Shown here: piece after piece, positions 24,182 to 32,499 of the stretch
How positions within the stretch are numbered: position 1 is the stretch's first letter
Layout of the letters: each line of letters opens with the position of its first letter
Program-made: the position numbers and the translations under genes
Notes under the pieces: model-generated
What the model was told of the DNA's origin: nothing
Seen by the model: only the letters and a program-made list of their open reading frames with translations
Databases searched by the model: none
NCBI RefSeq assembly: GCF_023217965.1
Contig: NZ_JALPSC010000002.1
Span: 806,001 to 870,000 of the forward strand
DNA: 64,000 nt
Direction: 5' to 3'
DNA from: Prevotella sp. E13-27
GTDB lineage: Bacteria > Bacteroidota > Bacteroidia > Bacteroidales > Bacteroidaceae

Positions 24182-24612
24182 TTTTTGTTTTTCTTCGATG
24201 GTGGTATTCGTTTTGACTTGTACTTCTCACGATAAGCGCGTGGAGTCATTCCTGTAAATTTTACGAAAGCAGTATGGAATGTCTGGCGATGGGCAAATCC
24301 CACCATATCTCCAATCTCCTCTACGTTCAGCTCCTCATAACGTGTATTCGTGAGAAGAATCTTCGCCTCGTCAATTCTGTATTTATTTACTAGAGTTGTA
24401 TAGTTTGTGTGAAACTCTACGTGTAAGACAGCAGAGATATAGCGCACATTTGTCCCCAGTTCTTCAGCCATCTGTTTGGCAGTATAGCTGAGGTCCTTGT
24501 ACTTTTTCTTAACAAGCAGGTGCTCAATGATTCTCTTCTTCAAGTCGAACATCATTTTCGGCCTTACCAGCTTTCGGTATATGGCTTCCTTGTCTTCTTG
24601 ATTATCTGTCAT
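24178..24612 (-). CDS. Short AraC-family DNA-binding protein
   Basis: A 144-residue regulator made of little more than the two helix-turn-helix motifs of AraC. The first lies at about 46-66 (T-A-K-Q-M-A-E-E-L-G-T-N-V-R-Y-I-S-A-V-L) and the second at about 97-117 (V-E-E-I-G-D-M-V-G-F-A-H-R-Q-T-F-H-T-A-F), followed by F-V-K-F-T-G-M-T-P-R-A-Y-R-E-K. There is no ligand-binding domain, so it may respond to its level or to a partner. A basic Lys/Arg tail ends the protein. It overlaps the DPP III gene by four bases. Confidence 0.85.
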   Translation of the reverse strand: MTDNQEDKEAIYRKLVRPKMMFDLKKRIIEHLLVKKKYKDLSYTAKQMAEELGTNVRYISAVLHVEFHTNYTTLVNKYRIDEAKILLTNTRYEELNVEEIGDMVGFAHRQTFHTAFVKFTGMTPRAYREKYKSKRIPPSKKNKK

Positions 24613-24654
24613 ATTTCATTTAACATTGAGTAGTCTTGTCGTGCATTAGATTGA

Positions 24655-25155
24655 TTATTTCAGAATCTCATTCATTGCCTTGCGCTTCTTCTCCGTTGTC
24701 TCGTCGGCAGCATAGCCAATAGGAATGAGTACTGCAGGTTCTTCGTTTTCTTCGAAGTCAAACAGTTCCTTGCATTGAGCAGCGTTGAAGTTGCATACCC
24801 AGCAAGTGGCAAGTCCTTGCTCTGTGGCAGCAAGGCAGATGTGCTCAACAGCAATGGCAATATCTATATCACCATGATGTTTCCCGTCAATCTTTCTAAC
24901 CCACTCTTCGTCGTGCATTATTGATGCAACGATAATAGCAGGAGCTGTAACTATCCAGTCACGGTTATAACACTGGCAAAGCTTTTTCCTACCCTCTTCG
25001 TCAGTAACAACTCGGAATCTCCAAGGCTGTCTGTTTACTGCTGATGGTGCCAGTCGCGCACACTCCATGATATAGTCCAACTTCTCCTGTTCAGGAACGT
25101 CGGCCTTGTAGTTCCTGCAACTATAGCGATTTTTTACGAGTTCTAAAAAGTTCAT
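24655..25155 (-). CDS. Nitroreductase-family protein (cytosolic)
   Basis: FMN-dependent oxidoreductase of 166 residues. The N-terminal R-Y-S-C-R-N-Y motif and A-P-S-A-V-N-R-Q-P-W-R-F segment bind FMN, and I-A-V-E-H-I-C-L-A-A-T-E-Q-G-L-A-T-C-W-V near 110 closes the fold. It lacks a signal peptide, unlike the nitroreductase at 2897. Substrate unknown. It lies 37 bases behind the TetR gene and 42 bases before the AraC-like gene, so these probably form a single transcript in which TetR could control redox or detoxifying functions. Confidence 0.85.
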   Translation of the reverse strand: MNFLELVKNRYSCRNYKADVPEQEKLDYIMECARLAPSAVNRQPWRFRVVTDEEGRKKLCQCYNRDWIVTAPAIIVASIMHDEEWVRKIDGKHHGDIDIAIAVEHICLAATEQGLATCWVCNFNAAQCKELFDFEENEEPAVLIPIGYAADETTEKKRKAMNEILK

Positions 25156-25192
25156 ATGTGGTTTATTTTTGAATGTCTTTTTTGTGTTCAGT

Positions 25193-25819
25193 TTACATTT
25201 CTTTCTCTATGCGTTCCAGATGCTTCAGTCCTTTCTGTGTGCAAAAGCCGCGAAGAGATACGAAAATCAAATCCTTGAAGAGTTTATTCATCTCGTAAGT
25301 CAGATATAGTTTGTTAGATGTGATGTATGCTCCTATAGCAGAGAACATTACAGAAATCAGTTCAAGGTCAACGTCGTCTTTAAACATACCCTCGTCAACA
25401 CCCCTGCGCAAGAAGCCAATAAAACGTTCGTACGACTGTTCCCTGTCTTCACTAAACAACACCTGTACTGTAGGATAATGTGTTATCTCCGTCAAGAAAT
25501 CAGAGCTAGTCTGACGGAACTCTTCAACATTTAGCCGATAGACGTAAAGAATGACATCCATCACGGTATCGCTTGTCTTCATTACCTCCTCCACCTTTTC
25601 GCGTCTTCTCTGCATAAATCGTCTAAGACCTTCGTAAAGGAGTTCCTCTTTACCATCATATATCTGATAAAGAGTGCGTTTTGATATCCCAAGACTCTTG
25701 GCGATATCGTCCATGCGAACAACCTTTACACCTTTCTCAACAAATTCTTTCATTGCAGTTTCCAGTATGCGTGTCTTCAAAGACTGCATATAGGGTGTTT
25801 GATTATCATTATTCTTCAT
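25193..25819 (-). CDS. TetR-family transcriptional regulator
   Basis: Repressor of 208 residues. The N-terminal helix-turn-helix domain (about 12-60) holds I-L-E-T-A-M-K-E-F-V-E-K-G, then M-D-D-I-A-K-S-L-G-I-S-K-R-T-L-Y-Q-I-Y-D-G-K-E-E-L, a clear TetR signature. The C-terminal ligand domain is not assigned to a subfamily. It is transcribed divergently from the 5'-nucleotidase gene, and a palindrome between the two promoters (25875-25890) is a likely operator for itself and perhaps its neighbour. It is the first gene of the TetR-nitroreductase-AraC-DPP III-AlkD run. Confidence 0.9.
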   Translation of the reverse strand: MKNNDNQTPYMQSLKTRILETAMKEFVEKGVKVVRMDDIAKSLGISKRTLYQIYDGKEELLYEGLRRFMQRRREKVEEVMKTSDTVMDVILYVYRLNVEEFRQTSSDFLTEITHYPTVQVLFSEDREQSYERFIGFLRRGVDEGMFKDDVDLELISVMFSAIGAYITSNKLYLTYEMNKLFKDLIFVSLRGFCTQKGLKHLERIEKEM

Positions 25820-25847
25820 ATCGCTAATTTGTTTGGTTTTTCTGCTG

Positions 25848-25904
25848 CAAAGATAAAAAAAAATTTTGAGATATAATCAGTTTCCTGATTTTTTTGTAAT
25901 TTTG
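25848..25904. promoter_or_regulatory. Divergent tetR / 5'-nucleotidase promoters with central palindrome
   Basis: TATCTTTG on the minus strand (25848-25855) serves tetR and TAATTTTG on the plus strand (25897-25904) serves the 5'-nucleotidase. Between them AATCAG-TTTC-CTGATT (25875-25890) is an inverted repeat with 6-base arms, covering the -33 regions of both promoters. Confidence 0.5.
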
Positions 25905-25943
25905 CAGAAAATATAATCTAATTCAATAAATAGCTACAAGTTC

Positions 25944-27719
25944 ATGGAGTATACAAAAATCATACTTTCGGCGATGTTCGTCTCATGTGCAATTACTATG
26001 CAGGCCTCAGGTATTAACGATAAGAAGAATGACAAGTCCAGTCATTCCATAACTCTTAAGATTGTGGAGACAAGCGATGTTCACGGCTATTTCTTTCCTT
26101 ACGATTTCATTTCCAAGGCCCCACTTAAGGGAACCCTTTCACGCGTAAATACTTATGTGAACAGTTTGCGCCAGGAATATGGCAATGATGGCGTAGTGCT
26201 TATAGATAATGGTGACATACTCCAAGGTCAGCCCACTTGCTATTGGTCAAACTTTGTGATGACATCTTCGCCTAATGTTGCAGCACAGGTTATTAACTAC
26301 ATGAACTATGATGCAGAGACTGTAGGCAATCACGACATAGAGCCTGGACACGCAGTCTATGACAAATGGATTAGAGAAGTGAGATGCCCTCTGCTTGGAG
26401 CAAACATCGTAAATAAGTCAACAGGCAATCCTTATGTTAAGCCCTATGCCGTTATTGAGCGCCAAGGAGTAAAGATAGTCGTCTTAGGCATGCTTACCCC
26501 AACTATTCCATGTTGGCTTAATGAGCGAATCTATGAAGGTCTGGAGTTTCAGGAAATGGTTTCGTGTGCTAAGAAATGGATAAAAATCATCAAGGAGCGC
26601 GAGAATCCTGACCTTATTTTTGGCTTGTTCCATAGCGGAAAGGTCGGAGGCATCACTATGCCCAATGGCGTTGAGGAGAATGCTTCTGCACGAGTAGCTC
26701 GCGAGGTCCCTGGATTTGATGCTATTTTCTTTGGCCACGATCATCAGGTTCATAATGAAATGATAACGAATGTTGATGGTAAGCAAGTGCTTTGTATAGA
26801 CCCTTCATGCTATGCAATGAATGTTGCAGAAGCTGAGATAACTCTTATTACCGATAAACGTGGTAAGGTTGTCAACAAACAAATTAAGGGAAATATTGTT
26901 AGTGTGGCAGATATGGAGGTGGATAAAAACTTCGTAAACCACTTTAAACAACAGACATATCAAATCAGCAACTATGTGAACAGAAAGATTGGTCGATTCG
27001 AGTCCACAGTTTCCACTCGCGATTCATATTTTGGAAACTCTGCATTTACAGACCTTATACAGAACATGCAGTTAAAGATTACTGGTGCAGACATCTCGTT
27101 CAACGCCCCATTGTCGTTTGATGCCAGCATTAATGCAGGAGACATAACAGTAAGCGACATGTTCAAGCTCTATAGATTTGAAAACAAGCTTAACGTTCTC
27201 ATGATGACTGGCGAGGAGATTCGCAAACATCTTGAAATGAGCTATGACCAGTGGGCAAACACAATGACATCGCCAAGCGACCATCTGTTCCTTCTAAACA
27301 ATGAGGCCAAAGGTGACCAGCAGCGCATGGGCTTCCTGTTCTATACCTTCAATTTCGATTCAGCAACAGGTATTGACTATGAGGTTGATGTCACAAAACC
27401 TAATGGAAAGAAAGTAAAGATTCTAAGAATGTCTGATGGCACGCCTTTCTCTGAAAACAAGTGGTATAAAGTAGCAATGAACAGTTACAGGGCTTGCGGA
27501 GGTGGCGAGCTGCTTACGCGAGGTGCAGGCATACCTAAAGACTCTATTGACGGACGCATAGTTTACGAGTCAGAACTTGATCTTCGCCATTATCTCATGA
27601 AAGAGATAGAATCTCAGAAAGTTGTTTCACCAAAAGCCAACAGCAACTGGCGCTTTGTTCCAGAGGAATGGGTAAAAGAGGCTGCAAAGCGTGACAGGAA
27701 AATATTGTTTGGTGATTAA
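25944..27719 (+). CDS. Exported 5'-nucleotidase / 2',3'-cyclic phosphodiesterase (UshA-like)
   Basis: Periplasmic metallophosphatase of 591 residues with a signal peptide (about residues 1-22). The metal-binding motifs of the family appear in order: T-S-D-V-H-G, D-N-G-D-I-L-Q-G, G-N-H-D and F-G-H-D-H. The C-terminal nucleotide-binding domain (from about 340) contains F-G-N-S-A-F-T-D-L and S-Y-R-A-C-G-G-G-E. It would release nucleosides and phosphate from nucleotides outside the cytoplasm. The divergent tetR gene may control it. The region behind it holds an unusual tandem repeat. Confidence 0.9.
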   Translation: MEYTKIILSAMFVSCAITMQASGINDKKNDKSSHSITLKIVETSDVHGYFFPYDFISKAPLKGTLSRVNTYVNSLRQEYGNDGVVLIDNGDILQGQPTCYWSNFVMTSSPNVAAQVINYMNYDAETVGNHDIEPGHAVYDKWIREVRCPLLGANIVNKSTGNPYVKPYAVIERQGVKIVVLGMLTPTIPCWLNERIYEGLEFQEMVSCAKKWIKIIKERENPDLIFGLFHSGKVGGITMPNGVEENASARVAREVPGFDAIFFGHDHQVHNEMITNVDGKQVLCIDPSCYAMNVAEAEITLITDKRGKVVNKQIKGNIVSVADMEVDKNFVNHFKQQTYQISNYVNRKIGRFESTVSTRDSYFGNSAFTDLIQNMQLKITGADISFNAPLSFDASINAGDITVSDMFKLYRFENKLNVLMMTGEEIRKHLEMSYDQWANTMTSPSDHLFLLNNEAKGDQQRMGFLFYTFNFDSATGIDYEVDVTKPNGKKVKILRMSDGTPFSENKWYKVAMNSYRACGGGELLTRGAGIPKDSIDGRIVYESELDLRHYLMKEIESQKVVSPKANSNWRFVPEEWVKEAAKRDRKILFGD

Positions 27720-27729
27720 AACAATTAGC

Positions 27730-27812
27730 GCGTTTAGTAAGAACGCCAAGAGCGTTTGGTAAGAATACTAAGAGTGTTTAGTAAGAACGCTGCTTGCGTT
27801 TAGTAAGAATGC
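27730..27812 (+). repeat. Four 22-base tandem repeats, each able to form a small hairpin
   Basis: Copies start at 27730, 27752, 27774 and 27796 with an exact 22-base period. Each has a 17-base core of the form GCGTTTAGTAAGAACGC, a 5-base stem around TAGTAAG or TGGTAAG, and a 5-base spacer. Stem changes in copies 3 and 4 are G:U compatible; copy 2 is weaker. They lie between the 5'-nucleotidase and nudC, which are on the same strand. Confidence 0.75.
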
Positions 27813-27854
27813 TCGTAGAGAAGTGTTATATCAGAAATAAGAAAGACATAAAGA

Positions 27855-28640
27855 ATGAAGACATATTATTTCGTATTCTGTAAAGAATCAATCCTTCTTG
27901 AGCGAACAAGCAAAGAAGGATTATTCACAATTCCCCTCTGTGAAGAGCCGCCTATAGAACTAAAACCTTGGACAACAGTCCTTAAGACGGGTCAGCTTAA
28001 TGGGATTGAAACAAGAAGTTACAGAATAGATTCTCCTGAAGTTGACGAGAGCCGCTATGAACTTTGCCCCCTGCGCCAGAGCTATTATAAGCTTCCTGAA
28101 GATTTATACTTGAAAGCAGGAAAATGCCAGGAACTGAATTACTGGGACCAAAATACAAAATTCTGTGGAATATGTGGCGGACCCATGGCTTTCCATACTG
28201 ATATTTCAAAACGTTGTACAGAATGCGGAAAGGAAGTGTGGCCACAACTTGCAACAGCCATTATTGTGCTAATCAGGCGTGGTAATGACGAAGTGCTGCT
28301 CGCTCAGGGACGAAATTTCAAGAGCGATTTCTTTGGACTTATAGCAGGCTTCGTTGAGACAGGAGAAACACTTGAAGATGCTGTAAGACGCGAAGTTTGG
28401 GAAGAAACGGGCTTAAAAGTAAAAAATATCCGATATTTTGATTCGCAGCCTTGGCCCTACCCTTGCGGATTAATGGTGGGTTTTAATGCCGAATACGAAA
28501 GTGGAGAGCTGAAGATGCAGCGCGAAGAGCTTAAGAGAGTAGCGTGGTTTAATCGTTCCTCATTGCCTAAACTACCAGAAAAACTGTCTATTGCTCGCAG
28601 ACTCATAGATAATTGGCTGGAATGTGGCTTATCTGACTAA
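27855..28640 (+). CDS. nudC: NADH pyrophosphatase / RNA deNADding Nudix hydrolase NudC
   Basis: Nudix hydrolase of 261 residues that cleaves NADH to NMNH and AMP and removes NAD caps from RNA. The zinc ribbon C-G-I-C ... C-T-E-C lies before the Nudix box G-F-V-E-T-G-E-T-L-E-D-A-V-R-R-E-V-W-E-E (full Gx5Ex7REUxEExGU), and the NudC marker S-Q-P-W-P-Y-P follows 17 residues later. The N-terminal half is divergent, as usual. It ends four bases before a convergent lipoprotein gene. Confidence 0.92.
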   Translation: MKTYYFVFCKESILLERTSKEGLFTIPLCEEPPIELKPWTTVLKTGQLNGIETRSYRIDSPEVDESRYELCPLRQSYYKLPEDLYLKAGKCQELNYWDQNTKFCGICGGPMAFHTDISKRCTECGKEVWPQLATAIIVLIRRGNDEVLLAQGRNFKSDFFGLIAGFVETGETLEDAVRREVWEETGLKVKNIRYFDSQPWPYPCGLMVGFNAEYESGELKMQREELKRVAWFNRSSLPKLPEKLSIARRLIDNWLECGLSD

Positions 28641-28644
28641 CTAA

Positions 28645-29403
28645 TCAAATGGCTACGTCAACACTTTCTTCGTAGCACGAAGCTCCATTAGGTATGCATA
28701 TCGTTGCCAGAAAGTGCAGTCCTTTCTCATCAGCATAATCGTATTTAAGATTTCCAAGTACCGACTGTTCAAGAAAATCCATAGGAATAGTCTTGGTGAA
28801 CTGCTGTTTTTTAATGTCGCTGGAGAACAGACAATCAGCTCCTTTATACACACTAAGGTGGATGATGTTGTCGTAATAAACTTGTTCTACTTCTACACCA
28901 TCTTCATTAAATGAAGAACTCTTTATGCGATAACGTGTAGGGTTGATGGCTATATACCAATGATAGCGCTCACCATTATAAGTCACAACTGAATCGCTCT
29001 TCAATACTTCAGTATATTGAGTCTGCACTTCTGGAGTCTTGCGCTCGAAGCTTAGCTCATGAATAGGATCGTCGCTCTTCTCAAGCTTTATCACATCACC
29101 CACCTGGTTTACAAACCAAAATGTGTTCTCTGATTGCTTAACAATTTCATAACGATTAGAACCAAGAGCTATGGAGTCACCAACAATTCTGAAGTATGAA
29201 GGCTGGTTGACTGAATCAGGGAAATAAATAGTGTCGCCTTTAGCACGAAAACTCACTTCTTCTGTTTCTGAGTCAATCCATATTCCTTGTAGCAAAGCCT
29301 TTGCTTCAACGCTCTCGCTTACGGTATCAATGTCTTGTTTTTTCCATTGACACGACATAAGCAATAGAATAAATGCTAAGGAACAGATTGTACGATTCAT
29401 CAT
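28645..29403 (-). CDS. Secreted lipoprotein, possibly DUF4738
   Basis: A 252-residue lipoprotein with lipobox L-L-M-S-C (Cys at 18). The mature part is beta-rich and divides into an N-terminal half with repeated strands (W-I-D-S-E-T-E-E-V-S-F-R-A-K-G-D-T-I-Y-F) and a C-terminal half with Y-H-W-Y-I-A-I-N-P-T. It resembles the Bacteroidales lipoprotein group DUF4738, an identification from memory. Function unknown. Two adjacent ATG codons are possible starts. Its promoter is TACTTTTG at 29461-29468. Confidence 0.7.
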   Translation of the reverse strand: MMNRTICSLAFILLLMSCQWKKQDIDTVSESVEAKALLQGIWIDSETEEVSFRAKGDTIYFPDSVNQPSYFRIVGDSIALGSNRYEIVKQSENTFWFVNQVGDVIKLEKSDDPIHELSFERKTPEVQTQYTEVLKSDSVVTYNGERYHWYIAINPTRYRIKSSSFNEDGVEVEQVYYDNIIHLSVYKGADCLFSSDIKKQQFTKTIPMDFLEQSVLGNLKYDYADEKGLHFLATICIPNGASCYEESVDVAI

Positions 29404-29460
29404 GTAACTGAAAAAGTGAAATGCTTAAATAAATACCTAAATTATTTGTTTTTCAATTTG

Positions 29461-29468
29461 CAAAAGTA
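29461..29468 (-). promoter_or_regulatory. -7 element of the DUF4738-like lipoprotein gene
   Basis: TACTTTTG on the minus strand, 57 bases before the ATG. Confidence 0.45.
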
Positions 29469-29585
29469 CAAATTAAATTTTTTATAAATGATGTTTTCTG
29501 AAAAATAAATTGAATTTTAAGCTTCTTAACATATTAAATCGTGTCTAAAATCAAAATTTTCCTTGTTTAATTCAAGAAAAAGATG

Positions 29586-29593
29586 TAATTTTG
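29586..29593 (+). promoter_or_regulatory. -7 element abutting the HU-CCDC81/SPOR start codon
   Basis: TAATTTTG ends four bases before the ATG at 29598. A normal start about 5-7 bases downstream would put the first transcribed base at or next to the ATG, so the mRNA is probably leaderless. Confidence 0.5.
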
Positions 29594-29597
29594 CGGC

Positions 29598-30698
29598 ATG
29601 ATTGAACTCAATAAACATATCGAGATATTATTGCTTGGCAATGATTGTGTCATAATCCCCAATTTTGGTGGCTTTATGGCACACTATGTTGATGCTTCTT
29701 TTGATGAGAAAACGTCAACCTTTCTTCCTCCAATGAGATCGCTTGGCTTCAATCCGCAGGTAAAGGTGAACGATCACCTCTTGGTGCAGAGCTACATAGA
29801 AGCTTACGATATCAGCTATCCGGAAGCACTACGTCGCATAGAGAGCGAAGTAGAAGAGGTTAGACAGCATCTTCAGAGCGAAGGAGAGTATGAGCTTTCT
29901 GACCTTGGAACTTTAAAGGTCAATGAAGAAGGCAACTACGAATTCTGCCCTTGCGAAGCAGGAGTGCTAACACCATCCATGTACGGTCTTGGTACTTTTG
30001 AAATGAAGACACTTGCTGTACTTGCTGCTGAAAATGTAAAACATGAGAAAGAGCAAAAGATTGCTATCGAATCAGGCGTTACAAGCAATTCTGTTGAAGA
30101 GTTGAAAGAAACCATAACAGACGACGGACAGGAAGCTGTAGTCATCAAGATGAGATGGATTCGCAATGTAGCCGCCGTTGCAGCTGCAATTGTTGCATTC
30201 TTCTTTATGGGAACTCCTGTGGCAAATGATCAGCCACAGCCTCAGATTCAACAGAGCAGCATCTTCTCTATCTCTCAGGAGACTGTTGTACCTGAGCCAG
30301 AAACACTCGATTGCATAACAGAAGAGCCCGTGGCAAACGAGACTCCTTCAACTCCTGTAGATGAGCCAAAGGCAGAGTCTGTTGCAAAGGTTGAAGAAAA
30401 AGCTGTTGTGGAAAAGCCCGTTGCGGAAAAGCCCGTACAAGTACAAAAGGCTGCTAAAAAGCGCTATGCCATTGTTCTTGCAAGCCAGACTATGCGCAAG
30501 AATGCTGAGAACTTCCTTACTGTTCTTAAGGAACAAGGTGTTGATGCACAGATAATAGACATGGAAGGCACAACTAAAGTAAGAGTTGTCTATGGAGCAT
30601 TCGAAACCAATGAGGAGGCTCATGAACAGCTCCAGAAAATGCGTGCTGAGAACAGTAGCGTGTTCAAAGAAGCATGGGTGTTGAAAGCCTTCAAATAA
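29598..30698 (+). CDS. HU-CCDC81 and SPOR domain membrane protein
   Basis: A 366-residue protein with two N-terminal HU-CCDC81-type domains (about 1-60 and 65-140; opening M-I-E-L-N-K-H-I-E-I-L-L-L and C-V-I-I-P-N-F-G-G-F), one membrane helix (about 190-207), a Pro/Glu/Val linker and a C-terminal SPOR domain (about 290-366). SPOR domains bind denuded peptidoglycan at division sites; the N-terminal part faces the cytoplasm and may contact DNA or other proteins. The start is fixed by the conserved N-terminus and by a -7 element only four bases before it. Likely links division-site wall to the cytoplasm. Confidence 0.85.
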   Translation: MIELNKHIEILLLGNDCVIIPNFGGFMAHYVDASFDEKTSTFLPPMRSLGFNPQVKVNDHLLVQSYIEAYDISYPEALRRIESEVEEVRQHLQSEGEYELSDLGTLKVNEEGNYEFCPCEAGVLTPSMYGLGTFEMKTLAVLAAENVKHEKEQKIAIESGVTSNSVEELKETITDDGQEAVVIKMRWIRNVAAVAAAIVAFFFMGTPVANDQPQPQIQQSSIFSISQETVVPEPETLDCITEEPVANETPSTPVDEPKAESVAKVEEKAVVEKPVAEKPVQVQKAAKKRYAIVLASQTMRKNAENFLTVLKEQGVDAQIIDMEGTTKVRVVYGAFETNEEAHEQLQKMRAENSSVFKEAWVLKAFK

Positions 30699-30730
30699 TT
30701 AAGTAGCAAATTTCCCATAACAATATAGGA

Positions 30731-31264
30731 ATGAAACGAGTACGTTGCCCTAAGTGTAGCACAAGCATAACATTCGACGAGACTCAATATGACTTAACTA
30801 GGAAGTTGGTCTTTAAGTGCAATTCATGTGGCAATCAGTTTGCTGTGCGTATGAAACAGCCTGTTGTTGAAGAAAAGAATGACGAAGAACAAACATCATC
30901 TGACGAGACAACAGAAATCACTTGCGGACACATTATTGTCATAGAGAACGTATTCCACTACAAACAAGTTCTTCCACTTAGGATGGGTGAAAACCAGATA
31001 GGTCGTAACCAGAGAGGTAACCCCATCAGCACCCCTATTGCTACTGATGATCCCAGCATGGACCTGCTTCATTGCACCATAACTGTGTCACGTGACAAGA
31101 GAGGTAATCTGAAATATGAATTAAAGGACGGACCAAGTAACACAGGAACATTCGTTGACAATGAGATACTGGGCGACCGTGAGCGTCGCATCATAACAAA
31201 TAACCAGATGTTCACAATCGGAGCCACAAGCATTTTGCTTAAAACTGGCGAAGACGAAGATTAA
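30731..31264 (+). CDS. Zinc ribbon-FHA domain protein
   Basis: A 177-residue cytosolic protein. An N-terminal zinc ribbon (C-P-K-C at 6-9, C-N-S-C at about 34-37, MJ0042-like) is joined by an acidic linker to an FHA domain (about 75-175) with I-G-R near 96 and H-C-T-I at about 118. FHA domains bind phosphothreonine, so it probably reads a Ser/Thr kinase signal; no such kinase is in the window. The IGR arginine that grips phosphate is present, but the usual GRxx(S) serine is replaced by N-Q-R-G-N. It follows the HU-CCDC81/SPOR gene by 32 bases. Confidence 0.8.
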   Translation: MKRVRCPKCSTSITFDETQYDLTRKLVFKCNSCGNQFAVRMKQPVVEEKNDEEQTSSDETTEITCGHIIVIENVFHYKQVLPLRMGENQIGRNQRGNPISTPIATDDPSMDLLHCTITVSRDKRGNLKYELKDGPSNTGTFVDNEILGDRERRIITNNQMFTIGATSILLKTGEDED

Positions 31265-31290
31265 ACAAGAAACCAAACACAAAAGATAAT

Positions 31291-32499
31291 ATGCCTGAAA
31301 TATCAGTACGAGGACTGGAAATGCCTGAAAGCCCTATCAGAAAGCTTGCACCTTTGGCAGCTGCTGCTAAGAAGAGAGGTACTAAAGTCTATCATCTTAA
31401 TATTGGACAGCCAGACCTGCCAACTCCAGAGGTTGCACTTGATGCGCTGAAACATATTGATCGCGAGATACTAGAATACTCTCCATCACAAGGTTATCAA
31501 AGCTATAGGGAAAAGCTCGTTGGCTATTATGCCAAATACAACATCAATGTTACTGCCGATGATATTATTATCACATCAGGTGGTTCAGAGGCTGTACTCT
31601 TTGCTTTCATGTCGTGTCTCAATCCTGGAGACGAGATAATCGTTCCTGAGCCAGCCTATGCCAATTACATGGCTTTTGCCATCTCAGCAGGCGCAAAGAT
31701 TCGTACCATTGCAACAACTATCGAAGAGGGCTTTTCGCTACCTAAGGTAGAGAAGTTCGAAGAACTTATCAATGAGCGTACACGTGCTATCATGATATGC
31801 AATCCGAATAACCCTACAGGCTATCTCTACACACGTCGTGAGATGAACCAGATACGTGATCTCGTTAAGAAATACGATCTTTATCTGTTCTCTGACGAGG
31901 TCTATCGAGAATACATCTATACAGGTTCACCTTATATATCTGCTTGTCACCTCGAAGGCATTGAACAGAACGTAATACTTATTGACTCTGTTTCGAAACG
32001 ATATAGCGAATGTGGCATCCGTATAGGTGCACTCATCACAAAGAATCCTGAGGTAAGAGCAGCTGTGATGAAGTTCTGTCAAGCACGTCTCTCTCCCCCA
32101 CTCATAGGTCAGATTGTCGCAGAGGCGTCTCTCGATGCACCAGAGGAATACTATCGTGACGTTTACGATGAATATGTTGAGCGTCGTAAGTGTCTCATTG
32201 ACGGTCTGAACCGCATTCCAGGAGTTTACTCTCCAATACCAATGGGAGCATTCTATACTGTAGCAAAGTTGCCAGTTGACGATGCAGAAAAATTCTGCAG
32301 ATGGTGTCTCTCTGAGTTTGAATATGAAGGAGCAACAGTTATGATGGCTCCTGCTGCTGGTTTCTACACCACTCCTGGAGCTGGACGAGATCAGGTTCGT
32401 ATAGCTTATGTGCTAAAGAAAGAAGATTTGAACAAGGCTCTCATAGTACTGAGAAAGGCCCTTGAGTCTTATCCTGGCAGAACACTTAACGAAGAATGA
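31291..32499 (+). CDS. Class I/II PLP-dependent aminotransferase (aspartate-type)
   Basis: Fold-type I aminotransferase of 402 residues. The cofactor lysine lies in D-S-V-S-K-R-Y-S-E-C-G-I-R-I-G, with N-P-N-N-P-T-G and the S-D-E-V-Y motif (PLP ring and phenol contacts) before it and the substrate-binding arginine in D-Q-V-R-I-A-Y near the end. It would exchange amino groups among amino acids and 2-oxo acids; substrate is not predictable. It overlaps the next gene by four bases (ATGA), so the two are coupled. Confidence 0.85.
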   Translation: MPEISVRGLEMPESPIRKLAPLAAAAKKRGTKVYHLNIGQPDLPTPEVALDALKHIDREILEYSPSQGYQSYREKLVGYYAKYNINVTADDIIITSGGSEAVLFAFMSCLNPGDEIIVPEPAYANYMAFAISAGAKIRTIATTIEEGFSLPKVEKFEELINERTRAIMICNPNNPTGYLYTRREMNQIRDLVKKYDLYLFSDEVYREYIYTGSPYISACHLEGIEQNVILIDSVSKRYSECGIRIGALITKNPEVRAAVMKFCQARLSPPLIGQIVAEASLDAPEEYYRDVYDEYVERRKCLIDGLNRIPGVYSPIPMGAFYTVAKLPVDDAEKFCRWCLSEFEYEGATVMMAPAAGFYTTPGAGRDQVRIAYVLKKEDLNKALIVLRKALESYPGRTLNEE

